Source of the DNA: DALYLB01 sp033763135
GTDB lineage: Bacteria; Acidobacteriota; Blastocatellia; RBC074
Direction of reading: 5' to 3'
Length of the DNA stretch: 64,000 nt
Assembly: GCA_033763135.1 (NCBI GenBank)
Contig: JANRKY010000221.1
Span: forward strand, 1-64,000
How positions within the stretch are numbered: position 1 is the first letter of the stretch; each line of letters begins with the position of its first letter. Shown here piece after piece: positions 8,593-18,945 of the stretch. The translations under genes were made by a program, and so were the position numbers. Under the pieces are notes generated by a model. The model ran no database searches and was not told the DNA's origin. It saw only the letters and a list, made by a program, of their open reading frames with translations.

Positions 8593-9687
8593 ATGCCGGC
8601 GCCGCTTCTTCATCATCTTCCCGAACATTCGCGCGTGCTCTTCCTGCGGCTTCGCAATCTGGGCGAAGCCGTGCTGGATACCGCCAATCTGCGGGCGGTC
8701 CGCCAATTCCGGCCGGATCTGCGGATCACGACGCTGGTCGAGGCGATCTATACCGAGCTCTACGAAGCCGACCCCGAGATCGAGGCGCTCGCGCTCCCGC
8801 GCAAATCGAGCGACAAGCGAAGCTCCTTTGCCGCGCGGTGGAGGCTGGTCCGCGAAATCCGCCGCCGGAAGTTCGCCGCGGTCGTCAACCTTCACGGCGG
8901 ACCGACCAGCGCACAGCTCGCCTTCGCCAGCGGCGCGCGCCATCGCGTCGGCGCCGCCCACTTCCGCAACGGCTACGCCTACAACATGCGCATCCCCCGC
9001 GTCGAGGATCTCACCGGCCGCAGCGAGATGCACACGGTCGAATATCAGTTCGAACAGTTCAAATGGCTCGGGCTGCCCTTTGACGAGCCGCGCCCCACGG
9101 AGCTGCACGTCGCGACGGCGCGGCGCGAGGCTGCTCACAGGCAGCTGCGCGATGCGGGCGTCGATCCGGCGCGGCCGTACGTCGTGCTCGCGCCGACGAA
9201 CGAGTTCTACACCAAACGCTGGATGCCGGAGCGCTTCGCGGCGATCGCCGACCGCCTGATCGCGCGCGGCGATCAGATCGTCATGACGGGCGCGCCGACC
9301 GACGAACAGCGGGCGCAGATGGCCGCGGTGCAGGCCGCGACGCGCCATCCCCTCGCCGCGCTCAGCCGGCTCTCGATCGGCGAACTGGTCGCCGTCATCG
9401 CCGACGCCAGCCTCTTTCTCGGCAACGACAGCGGCCCGGCCCACATCGCCGCCGCCGTCAAAACCCCGCTGGCCGTCCTCTTCGGCCCGGCCAGCTCGGT
9501 CCGCTGGCGCCCCTGGCGCGCGCCGGCCGAACTGGTGCAAAATCCTTTCGCCTGCAATCCCTGCGCGATGTACACTTGCGAGGCGTTCGATCAACCCGAA
9601 TGCATCCGCTCCATCACCGTCGAGCAGGTGATCCAGGCGATCGACCGGCTCACTCCCAGATCCTCCAGTTCCGTCAGTTCCTTCTGA
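8593..9687 (+). CDS. Glycosyltransferase family 9 (heptosyltransferase)
   Basis: This 364-residue enzyme has the GT-B fold of ADP-heptose:LPS heptosyltransferases. The N-terminal half starts RVLFLRLRNLGEAVLDTANL and the C-terminal half carries the donor-binding LFLGNDSGPAHIAAAVKTPL. A Cys-rich tail (FACNPCAMYTCEAF, then PEC) is typical of some members. It acts at the cytoplasmic face of the inner membrane, adding heptose to lipid A-core or a related glycan. I chose the ATG at 8593 because homology begins at once after it; open frame continues upstream inside the preceding gene. It lies 47 bp after the Trm112-like gene and 5 bp before the heptose kinase. The last residues (PRSSSSVSSF) are encoded by a short CAGTTCC-type repeat. 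Confidence 0.9.
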   Translation: MPAPLLHHLPEHSRVLFLRLRNLGEAVLDTANLRAVRQFRPDLRITTLVEAIYTELYEADPEIEALALPRKSSDKRSSFAARWRLVREIRRRKFAAVVNLHGGPTSAQLAFASGARHRVGAAHFRNGYAYNMRIPRVEDLTGRSEMHTVEYQFEQFKWLGLPFDEPRPTELHVATARREAAHRQLRDAGVDPARPYVVLAPTNEFYTKRWMPERFAAIADRLIARGDQIVMTGAPTDEQRAQMAAVQAATRHPLAALSRLSIGELVAVIADASLFLGNDSGPAHIAAAVKTPLAVLFGPASSVRWRPWRAPAELVQNPFACNPCAMYTCEAFDQPECIRSITVEQVIQAIDRLTPRSSSSVSSF

Positions 9688-9692
9688 TCCTT

Positions 9693-10682
<990 letters not shown>

Positions 10683-11206
10683 ATAAAGCCTATCCACCCA
10701 TAAACACGGTTTATTCGTCCCGGAATCGCGAATTCCCTTGGAGCAAGTCCATACATCACGAAAGTGTAAAAACGTACGCCTTTAATACAGATTGCGACCG
10801 AAAAAATGGACTGTCAACCCCCCAATGGAAAATTTTGAGCCTCTAACCTTTCGTCCTGTGAGGGGTTACCGGGCCATTCGAAATGGGGTACCGAAATCCA
10901 AAATTTCGGACGTATAATCTCTGAGTTCGAGCGAAGGTGCTTCTACTGACGCTTAGCAATCTCCAGACTTTCTTGACGATCGTTATTGGCCAGCAAGCAA
11001 GAACCGATAACGATGCAATACGAATGAAAAACGCAGGAAAATTTGAGTGTGTCCCGAATCAGGCCTGTCCGATGTGTGATGTCCTTACTGAAAAGAGGGC
11101 CGAAGCGAGGAAAGACAGGCGCTGATCCTTGTGTGTCCGATCCGCACCAGGGGCGGGCGTAAGTAGAAGTTGGGTGCCACTGTAAAACAAGGAGTCGTAG
11201 GATCGT
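10683..11206 (+). other. 524-bp spacer upstream of the 3D-domain gene
   Basis: This stretch is clearly richer in A/T than its surroundings and has no convincing gene. A 62-codon frame beginning with GTG at 10937 has no clear ribosome site. A perfect TATAAT is present at 10913-10918 but no good -35 stands 16-18 bp upstream. About 290 nt would then form a long leader to the ATG at 11207. Cell-wall hydrolase genes with 3D domains are often riboswitch-controlled, but I do not recognise a c-di-AMP or c-di-GMP aptamer here. Confidence 0.5.
10913..10918 (+). promoter_or_regulatory. Candidate -10 box (TATAAT)
   Basis: An exact TATAAT in an A/T-rich context, about 290 bp upstream of the 3D-domain gene. 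The -35 region (about 10890) reads ACCGAA, so a classical promoter is not complete; an activator-dependent promoter is possible. Confidence 0.35.
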
Positions 11207-11827
11207 ATGGAAACATACCTCAACAAAACCGTGGGAATTGCCTGTTTATCGGCATTGCTGCAAGTCGGAATCGTACAGGTGAACGCGCAGGGAGTGGGAG
11301 AAGAGCAATCATTCAAGGCGTCATCGAAATCATTCTCGATGACGGGCTCAATGATGGGGGATCTGGCGTTGTCCTCGGACAAGGGAAGCGATACGAAGGC
11401 GGAAGCGCCGAAGGAAGCGTCGCTTGCGTCGCCGAAGGTGAAGATCAAGAATCCGGTGATCGAGCCGCAGATTGCGCTGCGGGAGTCGCGGTTGAACGCA
11501 ATGCCGTTCGAGACGCCGGATGGGCTGGGCAAACCGTTGAATTTTCGGGCGACGGCCTATTCGCTGCGGGGGCGCACGCGGAGCGGCGCGTATGTGCGGC
11601 GCGGCGTGATTGCGGCGGACCCGCGGGTGCTGCCGATCGGTTCGGTTGTTGAGGTGAAGGCCGGCAACTGGAGTGGGACCTACACGGTCCACGATACGGG
11701 CGGGAAGATCAAGGGAAACATCATCGACGTCTGGGTGCCTTCGACGAAGGAGGCGCGGACCTTTGGGCGTCGGAGCGTCAAGCTGCATGTGCTGCGGTTC
11801 GGACCGAAGGGCCGGCAGGCAAAGTAA
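11207..11827 (+). CDS. Secreted 3D (Asp-box) domain protein, likely murein lytic enzyme
   Basis: This 206-residue protein has an N-terminal hydrophobic signal segment (about residues 8-28, ending VNAQG), a polar linker to about residue 105, and a C-terminal 3D domain. The domain shows the three conserved acidic clusters: ATAYSLRGRTRSG, GVIAADPRVLPIGSVVEV, and HDTGGKIKGNIIDVW. This is the fold of the MltA catalytic core and the YabE/YuiC stationary-phase cell-wall proteins, which cleave peptidoglycan. It is preceded by AAGGAG and appears to be a single gene with its own long leader. Third codon positions here are G-rich, unlike the C-rich heptose kinase just before it. Confidence 0.85.
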   Translation: METYLNKTVGIACLSALLQVGIVQVNAQGVGEEQSFKASSKSFSMTGSMMGDLALSSDKGSDTKAEAPKEASLASPKVKIKNPVIEPQIALRESRLNAMPFETPDGLGKPLNFRATAYSLRGRTRSGAYVRRGVIAADPRVLPIGSVVEVKAGNWSGTYTVHDTGGKIKGNIIDVWVPSTKEARTFGRRSVKLHVLRFGPKGRQAK

Positions 11828-11903
11828 CGCGCATCGAAGAATATTATTCATGGATCGCCGTCCGCTCTTGAACAAAGCGGGCGGCGATTTCTATTATCGG
11901 GGC

Positions 11904-12992
11904 ATGAATTCGGACACAGAGCAGATTTCGGGCGCGCCCGCGTCGCTGGTGGAGGTCACCCGCGGAGCGATGGTCGAATCGCGCCATCGCGGGACGGTGG
12001 TGGTGGTGAGCGCGGAGGGAGAGCGGGTGGCGAGTCTCGGGGATCCGGAGACGCGGACGTGGTATCGCTCGGCGGCGAAGCCGTTTCAGACGATTCCGAT
12101 CGTCACGAGCGGAGCGGCGGCCCATTTCGCGCTGACGCCGCGGGAGCTGGCGGTCATCACGGGTTCGCACAGCGGCGAGGAGATTCATCTGGACGCCGTT
12201 CGCGCGATCCTCGAAAAGATCGGCCTCGATGAGTTGGCGCTGCAGTGCGGCGCGCATACGCCCTTCGATGAGGCGGCGGCCAAGCGGCTGCGGGCGGAGG
12301 GTCGACCGGCGACGGCGCTGCACAACAACTGTTCGGGCAAGCACGCGGGGATGCTTGCCTTTGCGCGGCACATCGGGGCGCCGATCGAGACCTATCTCGA
12401 TCCGGAGCATGCGATTCAGCGGCGAATCCGGGAGGCGCTCGCGCGCTTCGCCGCCGTGCCGCCGGAAGAGATCGCCATCGCCGTGGACGGATGCAGCGCC
12501 CCGGTCTTCGGCGTGAGCCTGACGGCCATGGCGCGAAGCTACGCGCAACTGGTCGGCGTTCGGCATACCGACATCGAGGCGGATCCGGCAGCGGCGGCCG
12601 CGCAGGTGGTCGATGCGATGCTCGCATTCCCGGAGATGATCGGCGGGACGCGCCGGCGGCTCGACACCGATCTGATGCGAATCGCCCGCGGCCGGATCAT
12701 CGCCAAGGTCGGCGCCGAGGGCGTGCAGCTGCTCGGCGTGAAGCCCGATGCCCGCTACCCGCGCGGCCTGGGCATCGCGATCAAGATCGAGGACGGCGAC
12801 ATCCGCCGCGCGCGCGATCCGGTCGTGATCGAGACGCTTCGCCAGTTGGGCCTGCTCGACGACGATCAGCTCGCCGCGCTCGCCGGATATGCAGGATCGG
12901 CCGTCTTCAATCACCGCAAACTGGAAGTCGGCGAGGTGCGGGCGCGGTTTACGCTCTGCGAGGCGGAGAAAAGCGACGCGGCGAGGGAGTGA
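11904..12992 (+). CDS. Rhizobium etli-type asparaginase (asparaginase II family)
   Basis: This 362-residue enzyme belongs to PF06089 and would hydrolyse L-asparagine to aspartate and ammonia. Residues match the R. etli ReAV active site at a constant offset of 8: the Ser-x-x-Lys pair S56/K59 in RSAAKPFQ, S88 in GSHSGEE, and the zinc-site trio C143 and K146 (NNCSGKHAG) with C197 (VDGCSAPVF). A further Lys is in IIAKVGAEGVQ. It is unrelated to E. coli AnsA/AnsB. The chosen ATG (11904) precedes the first homologous residues; an upstream in-frame extension lacks similarity. Its final codons run into a CGACGCGG repeat. Confidence 0.92.
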   Translation: MNSDTEQISGAPASLVEVTRGAMVESRHRGTVVVVSAEGERVASLGDPETRTWYRSAAKPFQTIPIVTSGAAAHFALTPRELAVITGSHSGEEIHLDAVRAILEKIGLDELALQCGAHTPFDEAAAKRLRAEGRPATALHNNCSGKHAGMLAFARHIGAPIETYLDPEHAIQRRIREALARFAAVPPEEIAIAVDGCSAPVFGVSLTAMARSYAQLVGVRHTDIEADPAAAAAQVVDAMLAFPEMIGGTRRRLDTDLMRIARGRIIAKVGAEGVQLLGVKPDARYPRGLGIAIKIEDGDIRRARDPVVIETLRQLGLLDDDQLAALAGYAGSAVFNHRKLEVGEVRARFTLCEAEKSDAARE

Positions 12993-13069
12993 CGCGGCGA
13001 CGCGGCGAAGGACGTCCCATCTCGCCGCGTCGGCTTCCATCGCCGCGTCGATCAAACACCGCGTCGATC
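12972..13069. repeat. GCGACGCGG inverted-repeat element
   Basis: Direct repeats of GACGCGGCGA on the left face TCGCCGCGTCG repeats on the right. The element begins inside the last codons of the asparaginase gene, so it supplies its C-terminal residues, and ends about 28 bp before the aminotransferase start. It has the same construction as the other hairpins of the window but a distinct sequence. Confidence 0.75.
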
Positions 13070-13096
13070 AAGGGCTCCAGGGATAATGGCAATGAT

Positions 13097-14221
13097 ATGA
13101 CACCTGAAATTCGCGAACTCTTTCCCGTGACGCGCAACTGCGTCTATCTCAATCACGCGGCGGTCTGCCCGATCTCGACGCCGGTGTACGACCGGATGGA
13201 GCGGCATCTGCGGGATCTGCGCGAGCATGGGGCGGTCCATTTCCGGGACTGGCTGGCGGACGTTCGGGGCGTGCGCGAGACGGCGGCGCGGTTCATCAAC
13301 GCGCAGTGGCACGAGATCGCCTTCGCGCCGAACACGTCGGCGGGGCTGTCGATGATCGCGAACGGAATCGCGTGGCGGGCGGGTGAGAACATGGTCAGCG
13401 CCGATTGCGAGTTCCCCGCGAACGTCGTCCCGTGGATGCGGGTCGCGCGGGAGCATGGCGTCGAAGTCCGCAGGGCGCGCGAGCGGGCGGGCCGGTTGGA
13501 GACCGAAGAGATCCTCGGCCTGATCGACGATCGAACGCGCGTCGTCAGCCTGAGCTTCGTCGAGTTCGCGAGCGGCTTTCGCAACGATCTGGCGACGATC
13601 GGCCGCCACTGCCGCGAACGGGACATCCTTTTTGTCGTGGACGCCATTCAGGGGCTCGGCGCGCTCAAACTGGACGTGGAGGCATGCAGCATCGATGCCG
13701 TCTCTGCCGACGCGCACAAATTTCTGCTGGGCCCGGACGGCGTCGCGTTATTCTATCTCTCGCGCCGCGCGATGGAGCGAATTCAACCGACAATGGTCGG
13801 CTGGCTCTCGGTTGCGGATCCCGAGGATTTCGGCAATTATGAACAGCCCTATGCGGCGGGCGCGCGCCGCTTCGAACCGGGCGCGCTCAACACCGCCGGC
13901 GTCCTCGGACTCGGCGCGGCGATCGAGCTCTTCCAGCAGGTTGGCCTCGACGCCATCGAGCGCTATCTGCTCGAACTCGGCGATCATCTCTGCGAACGAC
14001 TCGAAGCGAAGGGCTACCGCGTCGTCAGCTCGCGCCGCGAAGGCGAGAAATCGGCCGTCATCGCCTGCGAGCACCCGCGCCATTCGGCCGAAGCGCTTTA
14101 CGAACTGCTGGACCGGCACGGCATCATCACGACGCCGCGCCTGGGCCGGCTGCGAATCTCCCCACACTTCTACAACACCCGCGATGAGATCGATCGGCTG
14201 ATTGAAACCCTGCCGTCGTGA
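13097..14221 (+). CDS. Class V aminotransferase / cysteine-desulfurase-like enzyme
   Basis: This 374-residue PLP enzyme of fold type I is related to NifS/Csd/isopenicillin-N-epimerase-like proteins. It starts PEIRELFPVTRNCVYLNHAA, the usual opening of the family. The cofactor aspartate is in FVVDAIQGLG and the PLP-binding lysine in SADAHKFLLGPDGVA. RFEPGALNTAGVLGLGAAIE is the conserved substrate-loop region. No mobile cysteine loop of a standard IscS is evident, so desulfurase activity is uncertain; selenocysteine lyase, kynureninase-like and epimerase-like roles are alternatives. It follows the asparaginase gene after a repeat element and precedes an anchored hypothetical protein by 65 bp. 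Confidence 0.85.
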   Translation: MTPEIRELFPVTRNCVYLNHAAVCPISTPVYDRMERHLRDLREHGAVHFRDWLADVRGVRETAARFINAQWHEIAFAPNTSAGLSMIANGIAWRAGENMVSADCEFPANVVPWMRVAREHGVEVRRARERAGRLETEEILGLIDDRTRVVSLSFVEFASGFRNDLATIGRHCRERDILFVVDAIQGLGALKLDVEACSIDAVSADAHKFLLGPDGVALFYLSRRAMERIQPTMVGWLSVADPEDFGNYEQPYAAGARRFEPGALNTAGVLGLGAAIELFQQVGLDAIERYLLELGDHLCERLEAKGYRVVSSRREGEKSAVIACEHPRHSAEALYELLDRHGIITTPRLGRLRISPHFYNTRDEIDRLIETLPS

Positions 14222-14286
14222 ATCCACGCCGTCCCCTTGCGTCGTATCCTCAATCGCAATTTCATCTCAAGGAGGATCTTTCGACG

Positions 14287-14940
14287 ATGATTTCCAGCCT
14301 TTTCCGCGCTCTCTTTTTCGTCGCGCTGCTCGTCGGCGCCTGGATGATCTATGAGAACTTCACCGGCCGCGCCAGCCATATGCGCGACTTCGATCCGAAA
14401 CAGGTCGCCTCGCTCGAAACCGAGATGTGGCGCTCCTATTACGATCGCGAACGCGTCAAGCTCTTCAATCAACTCGCCGAACTGATGCGCACGCAATATC
14501 ACATGTCCTTCACGAAATCGAACTCGGTCGCCTATCAGGCCGCGCGCGCCGCGTTCGTCTTCAAGGACGGCAAGAAGCGCGAAGATTACGAGCAGGCCCT
14601 GCCCCATCTCGTCAACTTCTATCAGGCCATCCGCGAAGGCAGCGACATCCCCTTCGATGTCCAGAAGGCCGCCAAACTCGAACTCGAATGGTGGATCATC
14701 CATCGCCAGCGCGACAAATACGACAAGGGCGATCTCGATCGCGCCCTCGCCGAACTCCCCGCCGAGATCTATCAGCTCCCCGCCGACCGCCTGATGAAAC
14801 ACGCCCGCCTCCGCCAGGAAGCCATGACGCTCCGCGACAAACGCGCCGCCGCCGGCGGCGTCTCCGAAACGGACTGGAAGAAGATCGACGCAATGCTGCA
14901 GGAATCCTGGCTGTCGCTCTGGGAAGAAGTGAATAAGTAA
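14287..14940 (+). CDS. Membrane-anchored alpha-helical hypothetical protein
   Basis: This 217-residue protein of unknown function has one N-terminal membrane segment (about residues 5-22, SSLFRALFFVALLVGAWMIY). The rest is an extra-cytoplasmic or cytoplasmic domain that looks entirely helical and rich in charged and aromatic residues (VASLETEMWRSYYDRERVKL, LEWWIIHRQRDKYDKGDLDR). I do not recognise the family. A strong AAGGAGGAT stands eight bases before the chosen ATG, which also places the membrane helix right at the N terminus. It sits in line with the aminotransferase gene and ends at a GGGCAGGC hairpin. Confidence 0.75.
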   Translation: MISSLFRALFFVALLVGAWMIYENFTGRASHMRDFDPKQVASLETEMWRSYYDRERVKLFNQLAELMRTQYHMSFTKSNSVAYQAARAAFVFKDGKKREDYEQALPHLVNFYQAIREGSDIPFDVQKAAKLELEWWIIHRQRDKYDKGDLDRALAELPAEIYQLPADRLMKHARLRQEAMTLRDKRAAAGGVSETDWKKIDAMLQESWLSLWEEVNK

Positions 14941-14962
14941 GGGCAGGCACGGGGGCCTGCCC
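14941..14962. terminator. Hairpin between convergent genes
   Basis: GGGCAGGC (14941-14948) and GCCTGCCC (14955-14962) form an 8-bp GC stem with a 6-nt loop. It exactly fills the 22-bp gap between the stop of the hypothetical protein and the stop of the VIT/VWA gene. It could end transcription from both sides, although there is no T-run. Confidence 0.6.
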
Positions 14963-17434
14963 CTACCGCTGCGCCGCGATGTACTGGACCGCATCCAGGG
15001 CCGCGAGGGCGGCCAGCTTCTCGATCGGGAGGCGTCCGATGAGGAAGCGGGAGGATTTCGGATCGAGGAGGATCTCGAAGCCGAGGGCCTTGAGTTTCGC
15101 GAGGGTCGCGGGCGACTTGTCGGCGAGGCGAAGCTGGAGTTCGGCCTTGCCGGCGCGAACGAAGGCAGCCTCGGCCGGGGCGGGCGCCGCGCCGGTGCGG
15201 ACGCGTTCGGCGAGCGCGGCGATGTCGGGGGCCATTTTGGGGGAAGCGGCGAGCTTGTCGGCGCTTTCGGTCTTTGTGACTGGAATAGGCTTTGGCGGCG
15301 GCGGAGCCATTGGCGTCGCGCTCGGGATGACGGAAGCTGAATCCATGGGGCCATCGCCGCGACCGCTACCGATGGCCACGGAGCTTCCGGAGAGGACGCC
15401 TCCCGAGACCGATCTGCGATGGGGCGCTGAAAATTGCGCGCTCTTCCTCTCCTTATCCCGTTCGCCGAAGACGCCTTCGCGGCTGACGCCTTCGGGCATT
15501 TCGACGGGGACCTCGACGCGACGCGGTTCGCCGCCGGTGGTGATCGTCGCTTCTTCGACGGCGACGAAGGAGGTGAACTGCGTCATCAGCCGGTATTCGA
15601 GGCCGAGTTGAGTGATGGCGTCGCGGATCTCGGGCTGCGGATTGCCGTTCTGCAGGCCCTGATAATCCCGGCTCATCAGTTCATCGATGCGCGTGCGGGC
15701 CCAGAGCGTGGCGAGCACGTCGTGCGCGGGCTGGGCATCGGGGAGTTCGACGGGAATCTCCCGCGTGAACTCGCGGCCGGCGAGCCGTCCCTTCAATCGA
15801 ACCGTCCCGCGCGCGCCGGCCGTATAGCGGCCCGTCAGGACGAGCGGTTTCGCGCTGAAAAGATCGGGAATCCGTTGCGGATAGACATCGGCGACGGGCA
15901 GACCGTTCCAGTCGATCTCGATATCGGTGAGCAGCGGGTTGCGAACCCGCTCGTGGAATCGCCGCGCGGCGGCCGAGCCGTCGTCATTGAGCGAGACGTA
16001 TTCGACCTCGCCGCGTCCCGCCTCAGCCATCTTGTCGAGCAGAAACCGGTTGACCGACGAGCCGATGCCGAACGAGAAGACCCGCGCGTTCGGATGCTTC
16101 TGCACCTCGCCGATCACTTCCATATCATTGCCGATATAGCCGTCGGTCATGAAACAGACGATGCGCACGTGGTCCTGCTTGTCGGACGGCGCGAGCGCGG
16201 CGCGAATCGCCGTCATCATCTCGGTTCCGCCCGATCCCGCCCGCGACGCGAGAAACAACTGCGCGCGGCGCAGGTTTTCCCGCGTCGCGGGCAATGGCTG
16301 AGGAAACAGAACGTGCGTGTCTCCGGCAAAGGTGATCAGATTGAAGGTGTCTTCGGGATGAAGCGCATCGAGCGCGAGCTTCATCGTCTCCTTCGCCTTC
16401 TCGATCGGGAAGCCCTCCATCGAGCCCGAGGTATCGAGCACGAAGACCAGCTCTTTCGGCGCGACATCGGCCGCCGTCACCCGATCGGGCGGCTGGAGAA
16501 TCATCGAGAAGAACCCGCCCTGCGCGCCGCGATGCGTCAGGATCGCGTCGCTGATCTTCTTTCCCGCGACGTCGAACTTGAGGACGAAGTCCTTGTTCGG
16601 AATGGTCGTCTCGCCGCGAAGCTCCACGACCGCCTGGTTCGCGGCCGGTCGATGCGTCAGCACCGGGTGAGAGCCGCAGGCAAGCGAATCGATCGGCACG
16701 CCCGCATCGAGCGTGACCTGGATCGAGATGTCGTGCCCCGCGCGCATGCCGGGCGCCGCCACCTGCGGCGTGATGCGCGAACCGTCGGGAACCTGACTCG
16801 TGTCGGGCGCAAAGCCCGCGCTCTGCCGGCCGACGGGCGCGCCGGGAATGTAGCGTGGACCGACCACCATCGGAAAAACGAAGGAATAGGTCCCCTCCTC
16901 GTATTTCAGGATCTCCACATAGCTGATCGCGATCTTGACGACCGCGCCCGGCGCGATGTTCGCGACCGATTGCGTGAAGATGTTCGGCCGCTCCTGATCG
17001 AGCAGCCCGGCGACCTGCCCCGCGCGACGCGCCGTCTCGTAGATCGCCCGCGCCTCCTCGCGACGCTTGATCCGCCCCTTCACGACGCGATCGCCGACCG
17101 TCATCGTCATCTCATCCACCGCCGCGTTCTGCGGCAGCGGAAAGACATAGACCGCCTCGATCTTGTCGACTCCCGGATTCTGAAACTCCTGCGTGACGTT
17201 GACCCGCGCGAGCGAACCGCTGATCTCGGCCTTCACCGCCGTCTGTTTCAACGGACATTCGCTGCGCAGCTCCCCGGTTTGATCCAGAATCCGCAGCGAA
17301 CCCTGCGTCACGCCGCGCGGCGCGGCCTCGACGACATTGAAATTTTCCGCGGGCCCCCGCCACGCAAACCAGCCCAGCAACGCCAGAACCGTCAGGCCGC
17401 CATAGATGATCGAGAGAGCAAATCCTTGTTTCAT
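14963..17434 (-). CDS. VIT and von Willebrand A domain membrane-anchored protein
   Basis: This 823-residue protein has one membrane segment (residues 4-24). A VIT domain follows (about 45-175, including PLKQTAVKAEISGSLARVNV and PLPQNAAVDEMTMTVGDRVV), then a VWA domain (about 328-500). The MIDAS metal motif is intact: D334-x-S-x-S in FVLDTSGSMEG. The architecture is that of inter-alpha-trypsin-inhibitor heavy-chain-like proteins; bacterial members are thought to mediate adhesion or protein assembly at the envelope. The C-terminal 150 residues contain a proline-rich, low-complexity stretch (PSATPMAPPPPKPIPVTKT). Start chosen at the ATG with AGAGGT upstream. It is a single gene, divergent from ndk. 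Confidence 0.9.
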   Translation of the reverse strand: MKQGFALSIIYGGLTVLALLGWFAWRGPAENFNVVEAAPRGVTQGSLRILDQTGELRSECPLKQTAVKAEISGSLARVNVTQEFQNPGVDKIEAVYVFPLPQNAAVDEMTMTVGDRVVKGRIKRREEARAIYETARRAGQVAGLLDQERPNIFTQSVANIAPGAVVKIAISYVEILKYEEGTYSFVFPMVVGPRYIPGAPVGRQSAGFAPDTSQVPDGSRITPQVAAPGMRAGHDISIQVTLDAGVPIDSLACGSHPVLTHRPAANQAVVELRGETTIPNKDFVLKFDVAGKKISDAILTHRGAQGGFFSMILQPPDRVTAADVAPKELVFVLDTSGSMEGFPIEKAKETMKLALDALHPEDTFNLITFAGDTHVLFPQPLPATRENLRRAQLFLASRAGSGGTEMMTAIRAALAPSDKQDHVRIVCFMTDGYIGNDMEVIGEVQKHPNARVFSFGIGSSVNRFLLDKMAEAGRGEVEYVSLNDDGSAAARRFHERVRNPLLTDIEIDWNGLPVADVYPQRIPDLFSAKPLVLTGRYTAGARGTVRLKGRLAGREFTREIPVELPDAQPAHDVLATLWARTRIDELMSRDYQGLQNGNPQPEIRDAITQLGLEYRLMTQFTSFVAVEEATITTGGEPRRVEVPVEMPEGVSREGVFGERDKERKSAQFSAPHRRSVSGGVLSGSSVAIGSGRGDGPMDSASVIPSATPMAPPPPKPIPVTKTESADKLAASPKMAPDIAALAERVRTGAAPAPAEAAFVRAGKAELQLRLADKSPATLAKLKALGFEILLDPKSSRFLIGRLPIEKLAALAALDAVQYIAAQR

Positions 17435-17655
17435 TATTACCTCTTCGCTGAGAAATGGGACGGATGCGACCGAGCCCCGTTCCCTTTTGAACACACTTCG
17501 AGATGCGCCGTGCCCGCGCACGACCGACTCGTTTCAACTTTGCAAATCGCGATTGGCTGTATGGACGCCGAAGGTGCGAAATGGGTTCCGCCCCTTTCGC
17601 ACTTTGAACGCCCTGAAAACAGGGGCTTGCAAACGGGCCGGAAATTTAATGAGTT

Positions 17656-17685
17656 TGACGATATGAAATTTCGATTGCTATGATC
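17656..17685 (+). promoter_or_regulatory. Sigma-70-like promoter of ndk
   Basis: TTGACG (17656-17661), 18-bp spacer, TATGAT (17680-17685). Both boxes match consensus at five of six positions. Transcription would begin near 17692, leaving a leader of roughly 34 nt with AAGGAG before the ndk ATG. Confidence 0.65.
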
Positions 17686-17725
17686 TCCGACTATTCATCG
17701 TCAACCATTTTCATCAAGGAGAACC

Positions 17726-18148
<423 letters not shown>

Positions 18149-18150
18149 AC

Positions 18151-18247
<97 letters not shown>

Positions 18248-18263
18248 CTTCATCATTCCAACC

Positions 18264-18941
18264 ATGTTCATTCTCGAAGCCCGCAATGTGACCCGCGAAT
18301 ATCCGATGAAGGCCGAGAACGTGCAGGCGCTCTCGGGCGTCTCGGTGTCGATCGAGCGGGGGGAGTTCGTCGCGATTCTGGGGACGAGCGGCTCGGGAAA
18401 GTCGACGCTGCTCAATCTGTTCGGCGGACTGGATCGGCCGACGACGGGAGAGATTCTGTTCGATGGAGAGAGTCTGGCGCCGCTCACGTCGCGCGAGATG
18501 TCGCGATATCGGCTGCGCCGGGTCGGAATGATCTTTCAGAGTTTCAATCTGATTCCGACGATGTCGGCGCGAGAGAATGTCGCGCTGGCGCTGGCCTTTG
18601 CGGGGCAGTCGCGCGTCGAGCGCCACAAGCGGGCCGGCGAGCTGCTCGACCGGGTGGGGCTCACGCATCGGGCGGACCATCTGCCGTCGGAGCTTTCGGG
18701 CGGCGAACAGCAGCGCGTATCGATTGCGCGCGCGCTCGCCAATGAACCGCAGGTGCTGCTCGCCGACGAGCCGACGGGCAATCTGGACAGCCGGCGCGCG
18801 GCCGAGCTGATGGGCCTGCTCGACGAGATGCGCCAACGGGACGGCAAGACCATCGTCCTCGTAACCCACGATCAGGAACTCGCGCGAAATTTCTGCACCC
18901 GGACCATCCGACTGAAAGACGGCCAGGTCGTCGAAGCTTGA
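18264..18941 (+). CDS. ABC transporter ATP-binding protein (MacB/LolD type)
   Basis: This 225-residue ATPase has Walker A GTSGSGKST, Q-loop FQSFNLIPTMSA, signature LSGGEQQRVSIARAL, and Walker B VLLADEPTGNLDS followed by the H-loop VTHDQEL. Length and sequence are those of the MacB/LolD/FtsE branch, which powers FtsX-like permeases acting by mechanotransmission rather than classical import. The permease starts 5 bp downstream. The first ATG (18264) lies just after a hairpin; the frame is open further upstream only through repeat DNA. Confidence 0.95.
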   Translation: MFILEARNVTREYPMKAENVQALSGVSVSIERGEFVAILGTSGSGKSTLLNLFGGLDRPTTGEILFDGESLAPLTSREMSRYRLRRVGMIFQSFNLIPTMSARENVALALAFAGQSRVERHKRAGELLDRVGLTHRADHLPSELSGGEQQRVSIARALANEPQVLLADEPTGNLDSRRAAELMGLLDEMRQRDGKTIVLVTHDQELARNFCTRTIRLKDGQVVEA

Positions 18942-18945
18942 GCCT

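Noticed and set aside
10937..11125. 62-codon ORF with two CxxC-like cysteines
   Set aside because: GTG start without a ribosome site, no family, and it lies in an A/T-richer untranslated-looking region.
10855..11206. Riboswitch (c-di-AMP or c-di-GMP type) before the 3D-domain gene
   Set aside because: A GGGGTTACCG segment at about 10863 recalls part of GEMM, but the remaining conserved helices and the GCGACGCAAAGCC core are missing; no c-di-AMP aptamer core is visible either.
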